From an uncultured Campylobacter sp. (GTDB taxonomy: Bacteria > Campylobacterota > Campylobacteria > Campylobacterales > Campylobacteraceae), in NCBI RefSeq assembly GCF_963526985.1, contig NZ_CAURPW010000010.1:1-64000 (forward strand): a DNA stretch of 64,000 bases. Reading direction: 5' to 3'. A program made the translations under genes and the position numbers. Shown here piece after piece: positions 32,720 through 42,563 of this stretch. Positions within the stretch are counted from its first letter, which is position 1; each line of letters begins with the position of its first letter. The notes below the pieces were generated by a model, which saw only the letters and a list, made by a program, of their open reading frames with translations, was not told where the DNA came from and ran no database searches.

Positions 32720-33814
32720 ATGCAAACTCTAAACGCGCTTTATCAAAATCCGCCGAAAAACGTCAAATTTATAAATAGAAAATTTGAGATCACGGCACCA
32801 AAAACGCTGATAAAAGGCGGTATAGGAAGCGGCAAAACATCTCTAATCGCGGGCTTTTTGTCGGCATTTGAGAGTAAAGAGTTTTTGTACGTAAATTTAG
32901 GCGATCTTCGCATAGATGCGGATGAGATTTTGTCAAATTTGCCCGAGTTTTTACGCCAAAATCCGCAGATAAAAATTCTAGCGATCGATGATTTCGAGCA
33001 GAGATTTTGGGATAAATTTGAGCCGATTTTAGAGCTAAATTTACAAAATTTTGTCGTCGCCTCTGGGTTTAAAGACGCGAATTTAAACGGCTTTAGCGAG
33101 CTAAATTTGGATTTTTTAGACTACGAGGAATTTATCGCCTTTTTTTCAAAAAAGATCGATCCAGAGACGCTTTTTAGCCACTATTTGCTTCACGGTAGGA
33201 GCCCCGCGTCGGCCTTTTGCGATGCCGAAAACGTCGCGGCAAATCTAAAAACCGCACTAAAATCCTCGCTATCAGCCACGCAGCTAGCAGTGCTAAAAGA
33301 GTGCGCGAAAGCTCAAGCGCAAAACGTGAGCGTTTTTGAGATTTTTAGCACGTTAAAATCCGCCCGAAAAATCTCAAAAGATAGCGTTTATGGCGCGCTT
33401 AGCGAGCTAGAAAACATGAGCGCGGTTAGCCTAGTAGAGAAATTTAACGAACCAAACGCCGCGAAGAGGCTTTACTTTAACGACTTTGCGTTTAAAAGCG
33501 CGCTGAGCCTAAAAAAGGACTTCGCTAAAAACTTTAACAACACGGTTTTTTGCGAACTAGCCAAATTTAACGAGCAGATTTTTTATACAAAAGAGCTTGA
33601 TTTTTTCCTGCCAAAAAGGAAACTTGCTATCATTTGCTCGCCGTTTAGCGATGCGGATTTGGTCTTTTTAAAATTTAAAAAACTGCACGCAAATTTAAAA
33701 AATTTAGGTATAAATAGGCTACAAGCAATCAGCGTGGCGAACTCCGGCGAGACGAGCATAGAGGGCATAAAATGCGAGGTCGCGCCGTTTTCGCGCTGGG
33801 CGCTGGGTATATAA
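32720..33814 (+). CDS. P-loop ATPase (AAA_14/DUF4143-like)
   Basis: 364 residues. Walker A GGIGSGKTS near residue 33 and a Walker B-like KILAIDDFEQ near 92 indicate ATP binding. The layout (N-terminal P-loop domain, helical middle, C-terminal nuclease-fold-like region with FLPKRKLAIICSPFSD near 295) recalls the large AAA_14 plus DUF4143 family of bacterial ATPases of unclear role; the match is by pattern. A nearby exported-protein gene starts ten bases after its stop, so they are probably one transcript. Confidence 0.65.
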   Translation: MQTLNALYQNPPKNVKFINRKFEITAPKTLIKGGIGSGKTSLIAGFLSAFESKEFLYVNLGDLRIDADEILSNLPEFLRQNPQIKILAIDDFEQRFWDKFEPILELNLQNFVVASGFKDANLNGFSELNLDFLDYEEFIAFFSKKIDPETLFSHYLLHGRSPASAFCDAENVAANLKTALKSSLSATQLAVLKECAKAQAQNVSVFEIFSTLKSARKISKDSVYGALSELENMSAVSLVEKFNEPNAAKRLYFNDFAFKSALSLKKDFAKNFNNTVFCELAKFNEQIFYTKELDFFLPKRKLAIICSPFSDADLVFLKFKKLHANLKNLGINRLQAISVANSGETSIEGIKCEVAPFSRWALGI

Positions 33815-33824
33815 AGGAGCGGTT

Positions 33825-34706
33825 ATGAGAGCTGTTGCGGCGATATTTTTGGCCTGCGTTTTGGCGCTAGGCTACGAGATCAGACACGAAAACGAGGGTA
33901 AAATTTATAAATTTGCAGGCGAGGCGGACGGGAGCAAATTTGAGCTTTATATCAGCGAACTTGAGGCCGAGTTTGAAAATTTTAGCGATAAGGGCGTCGT
34001 TTTGCCGCCTAAATTTCAAGGGCACGCCTTTTTCGAGGGTGCCAGATACGACTTCAGTAAAGGCGGCATCGAAAAATCGGGCGCCGATATAACGGCCCTA
34101 AACGCGGTCACCGAGTGGCTAAATCTAAGCGTGAAAGCCGATAACGGCGAACTAACGGGCAAACTAGCGATCAGAGGCAAGGCGCTAAAAGCCGTGCTAA
34201 AACAGGTCGCGAGCTATGATTTTACCGCGCTTGGGCTGCAAGAGATCGGGCGAGACGGGGCGCGATTTGAGGCCGTCGCGAGCGACTTTTACGCGCCCAA
34301 ATTTGCGCAAAATAACAAAAAATCTCTCGCCGCAAAACTTGAAAATTTTAAAACGACATGGCTCAAAGACCCCTCAAAAAACACCGCAAACGCGCTAAAT
34401 AACCTCGAGTATCAAAACGGCAAAATAAAAAGCGTCTGCGAACTAGGCGCGAGCGGGAAAATCTGCAAAACCGTCTGGCTAAAAAACCTAAAAAAGATAA
34501 ATTTGAGCGACGTTTTTAAGGATTTAGACGACGCAAATTTGACCACGATTTTCGCAAAAGAAAAAATAACTCCGAGCGAAAATTTTACGCTCTCGCCAAG
34601 CGGGATTACCTTTTTTGACGGCGCAACCGACGGCAAAAACAGCGAGATCTCGCTGCCGCTTAAACCCATCAAAGAGCATTTAAAGCAAAATTTCGGGTTG
34701 TTTTAG
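33825..34706 (+). CDS. Exported hypothetical protein
   Basis: 293 residues with an N-terminal signal sequence (MRAVAAIFLACVLALGYE) predicting export to the periplasm. The rest is Lys-rich and soluble, without a recognised domain; a Cys pair (SVCELGASGKICKTVW, near residue 205) could form a disulfide. GGAGCGGTT precedes the ATG. Probably co-transcribed with the upstream ATPase gene. Confidence 0.65.
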   Translation: MRAVAAIFLACVLALGYEIRHENEGKIYKFAGEADGSKFELYISELEAEFENFSDKGVVLPPKFQGHAFFEGARYDFSKGGIEKSGADITALNAVTEWLNLSVKADNGELTGKLAIRGKALKAVLKQVASYDFTALGLQEIGRDGARFEAVASDFYAPKFAQNNKKSLAAKLENFKTTWLKDPSKNTANALNNLEYQNGKIKSVCELGASGKICKTVWLKNLKKINLSDVFKDLDDANLTTIFAKEKITPSENFTLSPSGITFFDGATDGKNSEISLPLKPIKEHLKQNFGLF

Positions 34707-34728
34707 GCAAATTTATATATTGTCTTAG

Positions 34729-34734
34729 TATAAT
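34729..34734 (+). promoter_or_regulatory. -10 for the orphan P-loop gene
   Basis: TAGTATAATTTT contains a perfect TATAAT, 39 bases before the ATG at 34773. Confidence 0.6.
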
Positions 34735-34772
34735 TTTATGGAAATATCTTAATTATTATCAAGGAGTAATTT

Positions 34773-35273
34773 ATGGGCGCAAAAGTTATTATAGCTCTCC
34801 ACGGGATAGCTAATTGCGGAAAATCTAGCGTTATAAAGGAGATTGACAAGATAATACAACAAACATATAGCATAGCAGTAAATGAGCATGCGGGGCAAAA
34901 ATTTCAAGATTCAAACGATACTGGAGATATTTTTAAAATCTATGAATTGATTCATAATAAAAAGAAACTACAAATAGGAATAGAAAGCCAGGGCGATCCT
35001 AATTCTCGAATTTTCAAAAGCCTACCTATTTTTAAAAAAATAAACTGCGACATAATAATCTGTACAACTAGAAGTAGCGGTAAGACTTGTGACGCAGTTG
35101 TAGATACTGGCTATGAAATTTTTTGGGTACAACAAAATTATATAGTAACCGACAATATTAAAACAGACATTTCAGATAGCCTTTTAACAGATCTTATACA
35201 TAAAAAACAAGATAAAATGATTGAACTAGTAAAATATATTTTTGACAATATTGTAGATAAATTAACGAAATAG
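34773..35273 (+). CDS. AT-rich orphan P-loop NTPase
   Basis: 166 residues with a Walker A-like HGIANCGKSS near residue 10, so a nucleotide-binding kinase/NTPase fold is likely; DIIICTTRSSGKTCDAV (near 90) could hold the second motif. The reading frame is much richer in A+T (AAT, ATA, AAA codons) than its neighbours, suggesting recent acquisition. AAGGAG precedes the ATG. No partner gene of a known system is adjacent: rnhB follows. Function not known. Confidence 0.65.
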   Translation: MGAKVIIALHGIANCGKSSVIKEIDKIIQQTYSIAVNEHAGQKFQDSNDTGDIFKIYELIHNKKKLQIGIESQGDPNSRIFKSLPIFKKINCDIIICTTRSSGKTCDAVVDTGYEIFWVQQNYIVTDNIKTDISDSLLTDLIHKKQDKMIELVKYIFDNIVDKLTK

Positions 35274-35368
35274 ACCTTTAATTAATGATTTATTATGGCT
35301 AATATATACGATTATGCGGCAAAATATTGCCGTACTTTTAGGTATTTTTACAGACTATATTAAATAAA

Positions 35369-35938
35369 ATGTTAAAAGGCAAATTAAATCCTCAAATCTG
35401 CGGCATTGATGAAGCGGGTCGCGGCGCGCTGGCGGGCCCCATGGCGGTAGCTGCATGCGTACTAAAGCGTGAGATAGCGGGGCTAAACGACTCAAAAGAA
35501 CTAACGGCGAAGCGGCGCGAGGAGCTGTTTAAAGAGATCGCGGGAAACTCGGAATTTCTCATCGCGTATTTTTCAAACGAGCAGATCGACAATCTGGGGC
35601 TTAGCGAGTGTCTTAGGCGCGCGCTGCGGCTGTTTAAGGCGCATTTTGCGGGCTGCGAGCTACTCTACGACGGCAACGCAAACTACGGCACGGGCGTAAA
35701 AACCATGGTTGGAGCCGACGGCAAAGTAGCACAAGTAAGCGCCGCAAGCATCCTAGCCAAAGTAAGCCGCGACGCGCTGATGAGAGCATGGGACGGCGTG
35801 CATACGGGCTATGGATACGCCGTACACAAAGGCTACGGCACGAAAGCCCACCTGAGCGCGATCGCCGCACGCGGATACTGCGAGATACACCGCAAAAGCT
35901 TCGCGATAAAAGCAAGGCAAAATTCGCTTTTTGATTAA
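35369..35938 (+). CDS. rnhB: Ribonuclease HII
   Basis: 189 residues. Removes ribonucleotides from DNA and RNA from hybrids. The catalytic Asp-Glu pair lies in GIDEAGRGALAGPM near residue 13; LYDGNANYG near 110 and VSAASILAKVSRDALM near 135 hold the other conserved residues, with GYGYAVHKGYGTKAH following. No clear ribosome-binding site before the ATG. Possibly weakly expressed. Confidence 0.95.
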   Translation: MLKGKLNPQICGIDEAGRGALAGPMAVAACVLKREIAGLNDSKELTAKRREELFKEIAGNSEFLIAYFSNEQIDNLGLSECLRRALRLFKAHFAGCELLYDGNANYGTGVKTMVGADGKVAQVSAASILAKVSRDALMRAWDGVHTGYGYAVHKGYGTKAHLSAIAARGYCEIHRKSFAIKARQNSLFD

Positions 35939-36912
35939 AATTTAACGCTTAGGCGCAAATTTTCGTAAGATTTTAGCTACTTCCGCCTAGGCTTGCGGGT
36001 CAATTTTTTGCGTTTATACGTAGCTTTGTTGGACACTCGCGCAAATTTACGCTACGCTTTTCCTCCGTTTGCCGCGCACGGCGTTTTTAAATTTTCGGGC
36101 GTCGCAGGCAAAACATCGTTTTTAAATTCGCCCCGCGCTTGCCGTTTGCAAGCTCAGGCATCGCCGCGATTTGGCAGCAAGACACAAGTACGATTTTTAA
36201 ATTTAATAAGCTTTTTAACAAGACGCCGTCGCAGAATGGTTTTTAAACAAGCGGGGTGATTTTAAACAAACCGCAGCCGCTTTACAAAATTTGCCGCCGA
36301 ATAATCTACGACAAAGATTTCCGCCCTCTACTACGCGCAAACGGATAAATGCGGCAAAACCCTACCGTCTAGCACGTGGCATGCGAGCAGCCTTGCGGCG
36401 TCGGCGATTTAGCCGCATAGAGATTTTATCCGCAAATTTAACCTCGGCTACCCTTGGTCCTGTTAATAAAGCAGCTTTAGTGCTAAATTTAGCGTCTTTG
36501 GCCGCATGCGATTGATTTGCCTAGCTCTGGCCAAACGCGGCAAACTCGTCAAAACCCGGCAGAGCATAGCAGCGGGCAAGTAAAAAACTAGCGCGCCTTA
36601 CCAAAACGCCAAGCTACCGGCGACGGCAAAAGTCGGTTTGGGCTTTTGCCTAAGCCGCGTATCGCCGAATCCATATTATTTACTCGCATATAAAATAAGC
36701 CGCAACAAATGCGATTTTCAGCCTAAAAACGCTAAATTTACGCCGCCTGCGAGCATTACCATTTAGCGAGCAAGCTTTAAAAATAGCTTAGGCAAATTTT
36801 GCCATTTTAATGCAAGATGTCAAAAATTAAAAGATTTTTAAGCCTAAAAGCTTGTTTAAATCCGTTTAAAAGCCGTAAAAAGCGACCAAAACATAGATAC
36901 GAAGGAAAGCGA
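35939..36912. other. Gene-free region rich in TTTTTAAATTT motifs
   Basis: Nearly 1 kb with no believable gene on either strand. Variants of GTTTTTAAATTT recur (near 36085, 36118, 36193, 36239). An imperfect inverted repeat just after rnhB (AAAATTTAACGC and GCGCAAATTTT, 35937-35961) may terminate it. Confidence 0.55.
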
Positions 36913-37890
36913 ATGCAACAAAATCTAAACGAAAAATACATTAAATTTTTGAGCGACGATGAGGAAAAGTCAAAAATCCTAGCAAGCGCGCTAAACGTCC
37001 CTCAAGCCGAATTTGACGCGGTTTGGAGCTGGTTTTTGCTACTTTTGCAAAGGCAAAGCAAGCTAGATGTTTTTGGCGACGACGTCATCAAAGACCTGGC
37101 CTCGCGGCTAGAAACTCTCGCTGCAAGCCTTAACCAAAGCGCGCAAAATTTCGTTTTAGCCAAGCTTATTTACTACAACAACATTATCCAAAGCGGGCAT
37201 TTGGATTCTGCGGTTTGCGGAATCATGAGTAAATTTTTATACGACGAGATAGAGCGGCGCATATCAGAAGCTAGCTTTTGCCTTGCCGAATTTAAGGCGC
37301 TAACGCGGTACTTAAAGCACAATTTTTACGTCTCTCCCAACGGCTATTTGCTAGAAAATGCCCTAAAAATCGAAAAACAAAATAAAATTTTCGTGCGCGC
37401 GGACGGGGACGCAAAGCTAGAAATCATACAAAATTTGCTTTACATCATCGACGACAAGGAGTTTCACCACGATATAGCCGTATTTAAAAAGCTAGCCTGC
37501 GAGGTAAAAGACGGCGACGAAAGGGGCGTGCGGCTGTTTAAAAACTTTATCCCCAAAAACCGCCAAGGCTGCTATCTAGTCGCAAATAAAGTCCTAAACG
37601 CCGCGTGTTTTGAGGGTAAATTTAGCCTAAGCGTCAAGGCTCTAAAATGGCTGGATAGCGCGCGGGGCGCGGCTGCACCAAGCGGCTGGCAAAATAAATT
37701 TAACCAGCTAAAAGGCGAGCTGAGCGAAGAGGCGTTGGCCGCGGTCGCAGCCGAAATTTTACGGCTGGACTCGCTTACATATCATGATTTTGCTATATCT
37801 AGCTGGAGTGACGACGTCGTGAAACGCTTCGTAAAATCTGCCGAGTGGATACTACAAATCGTGGGCGAGCAGCAACTGCGCACCTTCTAA
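36913..37890 (+). CDS. Hypothetical cytoplasmic protein
   Basis: 325 residues from the ATG at 36913, chosen because AAGGAAA stands just before it; the frame opens 32 codons earlier with a very basic segment. The protein is soluble, mostly helical, and rich in Leu, Ala and Lys; no catalytic motif, membrane segment or signal peptide is visible and I do not recognise its family. It stands alone between two large gene-free gaps. Confidence 0.7.
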   Translation: MQQNLNEKYIKFLSDDEEKSKILASALNVPQAEFDAVWSWFLLLLQRQSKLDVFGDDVIKDLASRLETLAASLNQSAQNFVLAKLIYYNNIIQSGHLDSAVCGIMSKFLYDEIERRISEASFCLAEFKALTRYLKHNFYVSPNGYLLENALKIEKQNKIFVRADGDAKLEIIQNLLYIIDDKEFHHDIAVFKKLACEVKDGDERGVRLFKNFIPKNRQGCYLVANKVLNAACFEGKFSLSVKALKWLDSARGAAAPSGWQNKFNQLKGELSEEALAAVAAEILRLDSLTYHDFAISSWSDDVVKRFVKSAEWILQIVGEQQLRTF

Positions 37891-38376
37891 GCGCAGCTAA
37901 ATTTAGGCGGTTTCGTTAAATTAGCAGGCGGAGGCGTGCTTGATTTGTTTTAGCCCGTTTAGCTTTTAAATCAGGCTTGCGTAAGCAAAGATTTGTAAAT
38001 CGCGAGTATTTGAAAACGACGCACTCCGAAAATCAAATCAAAAAACGTAGACGGGGCAAGGAACGCTAACGGCACCGCAACCAAAAATAGCGCAAAATTT
38101 AACGATGAGAGCGATTATAAGCGCAAAAATATAAATTTACGAGCAAGATACGGGTTTGCTTTCGGATAAATTCGCATAATGCCTCAAAGGCCTAATGCAA
38201 AAGCGATTTTCTTACGCTCTTGATTTTTTAGCCGGGCACTCTAGTTAAGAGCCTTTTGCGAGTTACCTCGGTTAGTTTGGGTTTGTTTTGCAATTAGGAT
38301 TTATGGCTTTGTGGGACTAGCAAAATTTGTGCCGCAAACTTTAAATGCAAAAAAGCGTCAAATTTGACGTTCCGCC
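37891..38376. other. Intergenic region without a gene
   Basis: Nothing supported apart from the pcm terminator at its right edge. No reading frame of interest on either strand. Confidence 0.6.
38349..38369 (-). terminator. Terminator of nrdB-nitrilase-pcm
   Basis: Minus strand: the palindrome CGTCAAATTTGACG (5-bp arms closing AATT) followed by C and six Ts, eight bases past the pcm stop. The terminator stem is itself an AAATTT motif. Confidence 0.75.
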
Positions 38377-39009
38377 CTACTCTATCCCGCCCAAAAGCGG
38401 CACGAAAAGGCACTCGTCAAGCGCCTTTTGCGTTATCTCGCCGCGAGAGTCTTTTGTAAATTTGACGATAAACTGCTTGCCGTTTTTTTCGATGGGGGCT
38501 ACTAAAATGCCGCCGTTTTTTAGCTGGTTAAAAAGCGTCTGCGGCACCTGCTGCGCCGCTGCTGAAAGCAAAATGCGGTCGTAGGGCGCGTAGCTTTTCC
38601 AACCGACGTTTCCGTCGTCAAATCTCACGTGGACGTTGCGTATTTCAAGCGCCTCGAAGCGTTTTTTAGCCTCGGTTGCTAGCTTTTCGATGCGCTCGAC
38701 GCTAAAAACCCTGTGCGCTAAATGCGATAAAATCGCCGCCTGATAACCGCTACCGCAGCCGATCTCTAGGGCGTTATCGATACCTTCGGCCTCAAGCGCT
38801 AGCGTCATTTTAGCTACCGTTAGAGGCGAGCTGATCCATTGATTGCCGCCGATGGGCTGAGCGTCCAGGCTGTACGCGCGGTGCACGACGGGAGCGAATA
38901 TCTCGCGCGGAGTGTCGCAAAGAGCCTTATAAAGCGGGGGCGTCAGAGTGAGTATATCGCCGATCTCGTCGGCCATAGCAAGGCATTTTGATTTTTCAAG
39001 AGCGGTCAT
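38377..39009 (-). CDS. pcm: Protein-L-isoaspartate O-methyltransferase
   Basis: 210 residues; repairs isoaspartyl damage in proteins using S-adenosylmethionine. The SAM-binding motif is ALEIGCGSGYQAAILS near residue 80; the family N-terminal VHRAYSLDAQPIGGNQWISSP is present, as are VFSVERIEKLA and PYDRILLSAAAQQVP. Its ATG overlaps the upstream stop by four bases (ATGA), so it is the last gene of a coupled three-gene unit with nrdB. Confidence 0.95.
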   Translation of the reverse strand: MTALEKSKCLAMADEIGDILTLTPPLYKALCDTPREIFAPVVHRAYSLDAQPIGGNQWISSPLTVAKMTLALEAEGIDNALEIGCGSGYQAAILSHLAHRVFSVERIEKLATEAKKRFEALEIRNVHVRFDDGNVGWKSYAPYDRILLSAAAQQVPQTLFNQLKNGGILVAPIEKNGKQFIVKFTKDSRGEITQKALDECLFVPLLGGIE

Positions 39010-39776
39010 AAAAGCCCCAAATTTCGTTTGATTTCAAGGATTAGATTTTGATCAAATTTAGCTTCTTTTGCAAATTCGCCGTTTGGTAAAAACACGCCCG
39101 AAAACTCAAGTTCAAGCGAGCTTGCGGCTACGACGTAGCAGCTATTGGCAATCGCTAGAGCCTTGCAAAGCGTAAAATACGCGTCCTCGCGCGCCTTGCC
39201 CCACATCGCGGGTACCAGGATGACGTCGCAGCCCTTTAGCTGTGCCCAAAGCTTGGCAAATCTAAGCTCAAAGCAAATGAGAACGCCGATTTTTAGCCCT
39301 TTAAAATCAAACGGCTTTATCGCAGACTCGTCTCCGGCGGCAAAAATTTCGTGCTCTAAATTTGGGTGAAAAAGCTTTGATTTATTTTGCGTATAAAAGA
39401 CGTTTTGGCTGTTTAGCAGGATAAATTCGTTGTAAATTTCGTTTTTTTGCGTCTGCGTGATTGAAATTTGCGCGAGTCCTTTGGCGCGGTTTAGGCTCGT
39501 TAGATGCGTGAGTCCGAGGAATTTATCAGGACTTAGCGCTTCTTGGATCACTTCAAAAAGTATGGCGTCAAAGCTACCTATCGAACCGCCGAGCATTGCT
39601 CGGTTTGCTCCGCTAAAAAATCCGTCGAAATCATATCCGCTAACGCACAGCTCGCTAGCTAGGATGATCGAATTTTCGGGCGCGGCGGCGATTTTTTCGA
39701 GCAACTCGTCTTGACGCTGGGAACAAGAGGGCGCCGTTAGGACGATGGGGTATAAATTCGGACTAAAAGTCGTCAA
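39006..39776 (-). CDS. Carbon-nitrogen hydrolase (nitrilase superfamily)
   Basis: 256 residues. The Glu-Lys-Cys triad is visible: Glu in ILASELCVSGYD (near 41), Lys in QNKSKLFHPNLE (near 136) and Cys in VLICFELRF (near 169). Members hydrolyse amides such as omega-amides or N-carbamoyl compounds; the substrate cannot be told. It overlaps nrdB by 14 bases and pcm by 4, so it shares their transcript. Confidence 0.85.
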   Translation of the reverse strand: MTTFSPNLYPIVLTAPSCSQRQDELLEKIAAAPENSIILASELCVSGYDFDGFFSGANRAMLGGSIGSFDAILFEVIQEALSPDKFLGLTHLTSLNRAKGLAQISITQTQKNEIYNEFILLNSQNVFYTQNKSKLFHPNLEHEIFAAGDESAIKPFDFKGLKIGVLICFELRFAKLWAQLKGCDVILVPAMWGKAREDAYFTLCKALAIANSCYVVAASSLELEFSGVFLPNGEFAKEAKFDQNLILEIKRNLGLL

Positions 39777-40785
39777 AACTGATGCTTCCTTTGCTGTAAT
39801 TCGTCACCTTTGCCTCAAAGAAATTTGACTTCTGGTCATTAAATTTAGCAAAATCATCAACCCATTTGATCGGGTGAGCGACGTTGTAGCGGCGTTTTAG
39901 CCCGATGGCGACTAGGCGCTGATCGATGAGGTAGCGGATGTATTGCTCGATGATGTCGTCGGTAAAGCCCATGATCTGGTTTTGCGTGATGTATTTGCCC
40001 CATTTTATCTCTAGCTCGCCAGCGCGCTCGAACATGTCGTAAATTTTAGCTTCCGTCTCAGGCGTGAAAAGATCGGGACGCTCGGCGCGGACGCTGTTTA
40101 TCATGTTTTGAAATAGCAGTAGATGCGTGATCTCGTCGCGCTGGATAAAGCGGATCATCTGCGCGCTGCCTAGCATCTTGCCTGCACGAGCCAGCGCATA
40201 AATCGCCGTAAAACCGCTGTAAAAATAAATGCCCTCTAAAATTTGATTCGCCACCATGGCTAGCAGTAGCTTTTCGTCGGTCACTTCGCCGGCTAGCTCC
40301 TCGTAAACGCTTGAGATGTAGTCGTTTTTCTCGCGCAAAACCTCGTCGTGCTTTTCCATCTCGTAGATGAGATCGGTGTTGTCGCAGATGGCCTCGACCA
40401 TGACGGCGTAGGACTTGGAGTGGTTGGCTTCCTCGTAGGCTTGGCGCGCTAGGCAGGCGTTGATCTCGGGCGCGGTGATGTACGGGTTGATGTTGTCGGC
40501 TAGGTTGTTTGTTTGGAAGCTATCCATCGAGATCAGCTGACTCCAGACGAGGTCGTACATGCGCTTTTCGGCCTGCGTGAGGTTGTAGGCGTAGTCGCGT
40601 ACGTCGTCGGTGGTATCGACCTCTTTTGGAAACCACGTGTTAGCCTCCATCAGGTCCCAGAGCTTGAGCGCCCACTGGTATTTTGCCTTGGTGAAATTTA
40701 AAATGCCGTGCGGATTGCCGTTAAATACGCGGCGATCGGTCAAATTTTCGTTTGAGCTAGGATTGTAGATTCGTTTTCGGTTCAT
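39763..40785 (-). CDS. nrdB: Ribonucleoside-diphosphate reductase, beta subunit (class Ia)
   Basis: 340 residues. Carries the di-iron tyrosyl-radical cofactor that starts reduction of ribonucleotides. Metal ligands are visible in RQAYEEANHSKSYAVM (Glu, Glu, His), LEGIYFYSGF and IQRDEITHLLLF; the C-terminal tail SKGSISFDDF docks to the alpha subunit. The nrdA gene is not in the window, as is usual for Campylobacter. It heads an operon with the nitrilase and pcm genes. Confidence 0.95.
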   Translation of the reverse strand: MNRKRIYNPSSNENLTDRRVFNGNPHGILNFTKAKYQWALKLWDLMEANTWFPKEVDTTDDVRDYAYNLTQAEKRMYDLVWSQLISMDSFQTNNLADNINPYITAPEINACLARQAYEEANHSKSYAVMVEAICDNTDLIYEMEKHDEVLREKNDYISSVYEELAGEVTDEKLLLAMVANQILEGIYFYSGFTAIYALARAGKMLGSAQMIRFIQRDEITHLLLFQNMINSVRAERPDLFTPETEAKIYDMFERAGELEIKWGKYITQNQIMGFTDDIIEQYIRYLIDQRLVAIGLKRRYNVAHPIKWVDDFAKFNDQKSNFFEAKVTNYSKGSISFDDF

Positions 40786-40845
40786 AATTTTTCTTCATTT
40801 ATAAAATTTGGGGCTGATTTTAGCTAAAAATTTATTTAGGTATCT

Positions 40846-40935
40846 TGAAAAAAGCTATTTGAGCGCGCTAAATTTAGCTTTTACGGTTACGGCCAAATTT
40901 AACCCGCGTCAAATTTGTGAGTTAAATTTAGCGCT
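40846..40935 (-). terminator. Inverted repeat after flgE, possible terminator
   Basis: GCGCTAAATTTA near the flgE stop pairs with TAAATTTAGCGC about 60 bases further on the minus strand, followed by a run of six Ts. The long loop weakens it as a classical terminator. Confidence 0.4.
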
Positions 40936-42559
40936 TTAGCTCGATTGCGCGCTGGAGCATTTCGTTGCTGGTCGTGATGCTCTTGGCGTTAGCGTCGTAG
41001 GCCTTTTGCGTGACGATGACCTCCGTTAGAGCCTGGGCTAGATCGACGTTTGACTGTTCTAGCGTGCTGCTAGCCAGTTTGGCGCCGTAGATGCTTTTGC
41101 CGCCTGCGTCTTTGTAGAAAAAGGCAGCGCCCGAATTCGCGCTTTGCGAATAGATATTGTCGCCCATTTTTGCAAGCCCTTGCTCGTTTTGGAAGTGATA
41201 GAGCGCGACTTTGCCGACGGAGCGAACCTCGCCGTTGGTAAATTTAGCCAGGATGTTTCCCGAGTCGTTGGTGTAATAATCCTTTAAAATCCCCTCATAT
41301 ACGCCGTTTTGGGCGACCGAGACGCTTTTTGCTTGCGACGTACTGGTGACGCCCGAGTAAATTTGACCTGCGGCCGCAGGAGTGCCGAAGTCTAGTTCGA
41401 CTTGCGAGCCGTTATTATCTAAAGCACCCAAAGTAGAGCTAACAAGCCTACCCTCGTGGTCGAAATCTAACTCTCCGTTAGCGTTTGAGATCGTTGCGCC
41501 GCTCGCATCTTTTACGGTTGCCGCCACGTCCCAGACCGTACCGTTAGCGCCCTGAGGGACGCGTTTTGTTAGCGTTAGTTCCAGAGTATTTTTCGTGCCG
41601 TCCGCATTTAAAAGCTCGGTTACGAATTTTTCCCGATTTGCCGCTTCTTTGGTCGTATTTATCTTAGCGGTCAAATTCGGTGCCGTCGTTAGATCAAAAT
41701 CCCTCTCAAAACTCCTGCTTATGCTCCAATTGCCGTTTTCGTCGATCGGAGCGCTAAATTCAGCCGTTTTGCCGTTTGCGTCGGTTGCCGTTACGGTGAC
41801 GAGATCGCCTTTTCTAGGGCGGGTTATATCGGCACCAGGCGTGACTCGTCCGCGTAAATTTATAGTTCTAGAAGCATTATCTATGTTACTCGTATAGGTT
41901 GCGGCGTCTACTGGCAGTGTAGCGGGCTCGGTTTTAAAAGACGAGTCGAGATTGCCTTTAAAAGTCACCTTTGACGTCGGTTTAGTCGGCAGATACAAAA
42001 ACTCCGGTAGGCGAATCTTGCCCTGAGAGCCGATATCGCCGACGTCAAGGTCGGTCGTATCTGCGCCTAGCGTATAGGCCTGCGTGACGGCGGCTCGTCC
42101 GTTTACTCTACCGAAAGCCTCTATCGCGCCCTGGCTTGGAGTTACCTGCGTTAGCGCATTTTGCGTTCCTAGGACGTAGTTGCCTTGATTTGTTACGAGA
42201 TATCTTTCTTTATCGACGCCAAAGCTACCGGCGCGCGTATAGTAGGTGCCTGAGCCGTTCGTTACGCCGAAAAACCCTTTGCCGCCGATCGCCATATCTA
42301 AGACGTTATCGGTTTTCATAAACGGGCCTTGCTTGTAAAAGCTAAGCGCCGTCGTCATGCCCGTAGCGCCGAGGCCGATTTGGTCTTGGGTCGGGTTGTT
42401 GCCCGCAGCAAAGGAGGTTTGGTAAAAAATGCTCTTAAATTCCGGTATCGAAGCGGTAAAGCCGACGTTGTTTATGTTGGCGATATTGTTCGCCCACACG
42501 TCCATACTAAACCCCTGGGTTCTGACGCCGCTAACGCCGTTATACAGGCTTCTTACCAT
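40928..42559 (-). CDS. flgE: Flagellar hook protein FlgE
   Basis: 543 residues, close to the hook protein I recall for C. jejuni Cj0043. The N-terminal heptad region (SLYNGVSGVRTQGFSMDVWANNIANINNVGF) and C-terminal VDLAQALTEVIVTQKAYDANAKSITTSNEMLQRAI form the conserved rod-like D0 coiled coils; the Ala/Gly/Thr-rich middle, about residues 150-430, is the variable surface domain. Last of fliK-flgD-flgE, five bases after flgD, probably under the sigma-54 promoter before fliK. AAAAGGATAGG precedes the ATG. Confidence 0.95.
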   Translation of the reverse strand: MVRSLYNGVSGVRTQGFSMDVWANNIANINNVGFTASIPEFKSIFYQTSFAAGNNPTQDQIGLGATGMTTALSFYKQGPFMKTDNVLDMAIGGKGFFGVTNGSGTYYTRAGSFGVDKERYLVTNQGNYVLGTQNALTQVTPSQGAIEAFGRVNGRAAVTQAYTLGADTTDLDVGDIGSQGKIRLPEFLYLPTKPTSKVTFKGNLDSSFKTEPATLPVDAATYTSNIDNASRTINLRGRVTPGADITRPRKGDLVTVTATDANGKTAEFSAPIDENGNWSISRSFERDFDLTTAPNLTAKINTTKEAANREKFVTELLNADGTKNTLELTLTKRVPQGANGTVWDVAATVKDASGATISNANGELDFDHEGRLVSSTLGALDNNGSQVELDFGTPAAAGQIYSGVTSTSQAKSVSVAQNGVYEGILKDYYTNDSGNILAKFTNGEVRSVGKVALYHFQNEQGLAKMGDNIYSQSANSGAAFFYKDAGGKSIYGAKLASSTLEQSNVDLAQALTEVIVTQKAYDANAKSITTSNEMLQRAIELKR

Positions 42560-42563
42560 CGTC

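Noticed and set aside
32720..35273. ATPase, exported protein and orphan P-loop gene as a three-gene defence system
   Set aside because: The first two look like native, core-type genes by composition, and the third has its own promoter and different base composition; nothing ties them together.
35993..36515. Two short plus-strand frames in the gap after rnhB
   Set aside because: Translations are Arg/Phe-rich from repeated TTTTTAAATTT and CGC motifs, with no start signals or family features.
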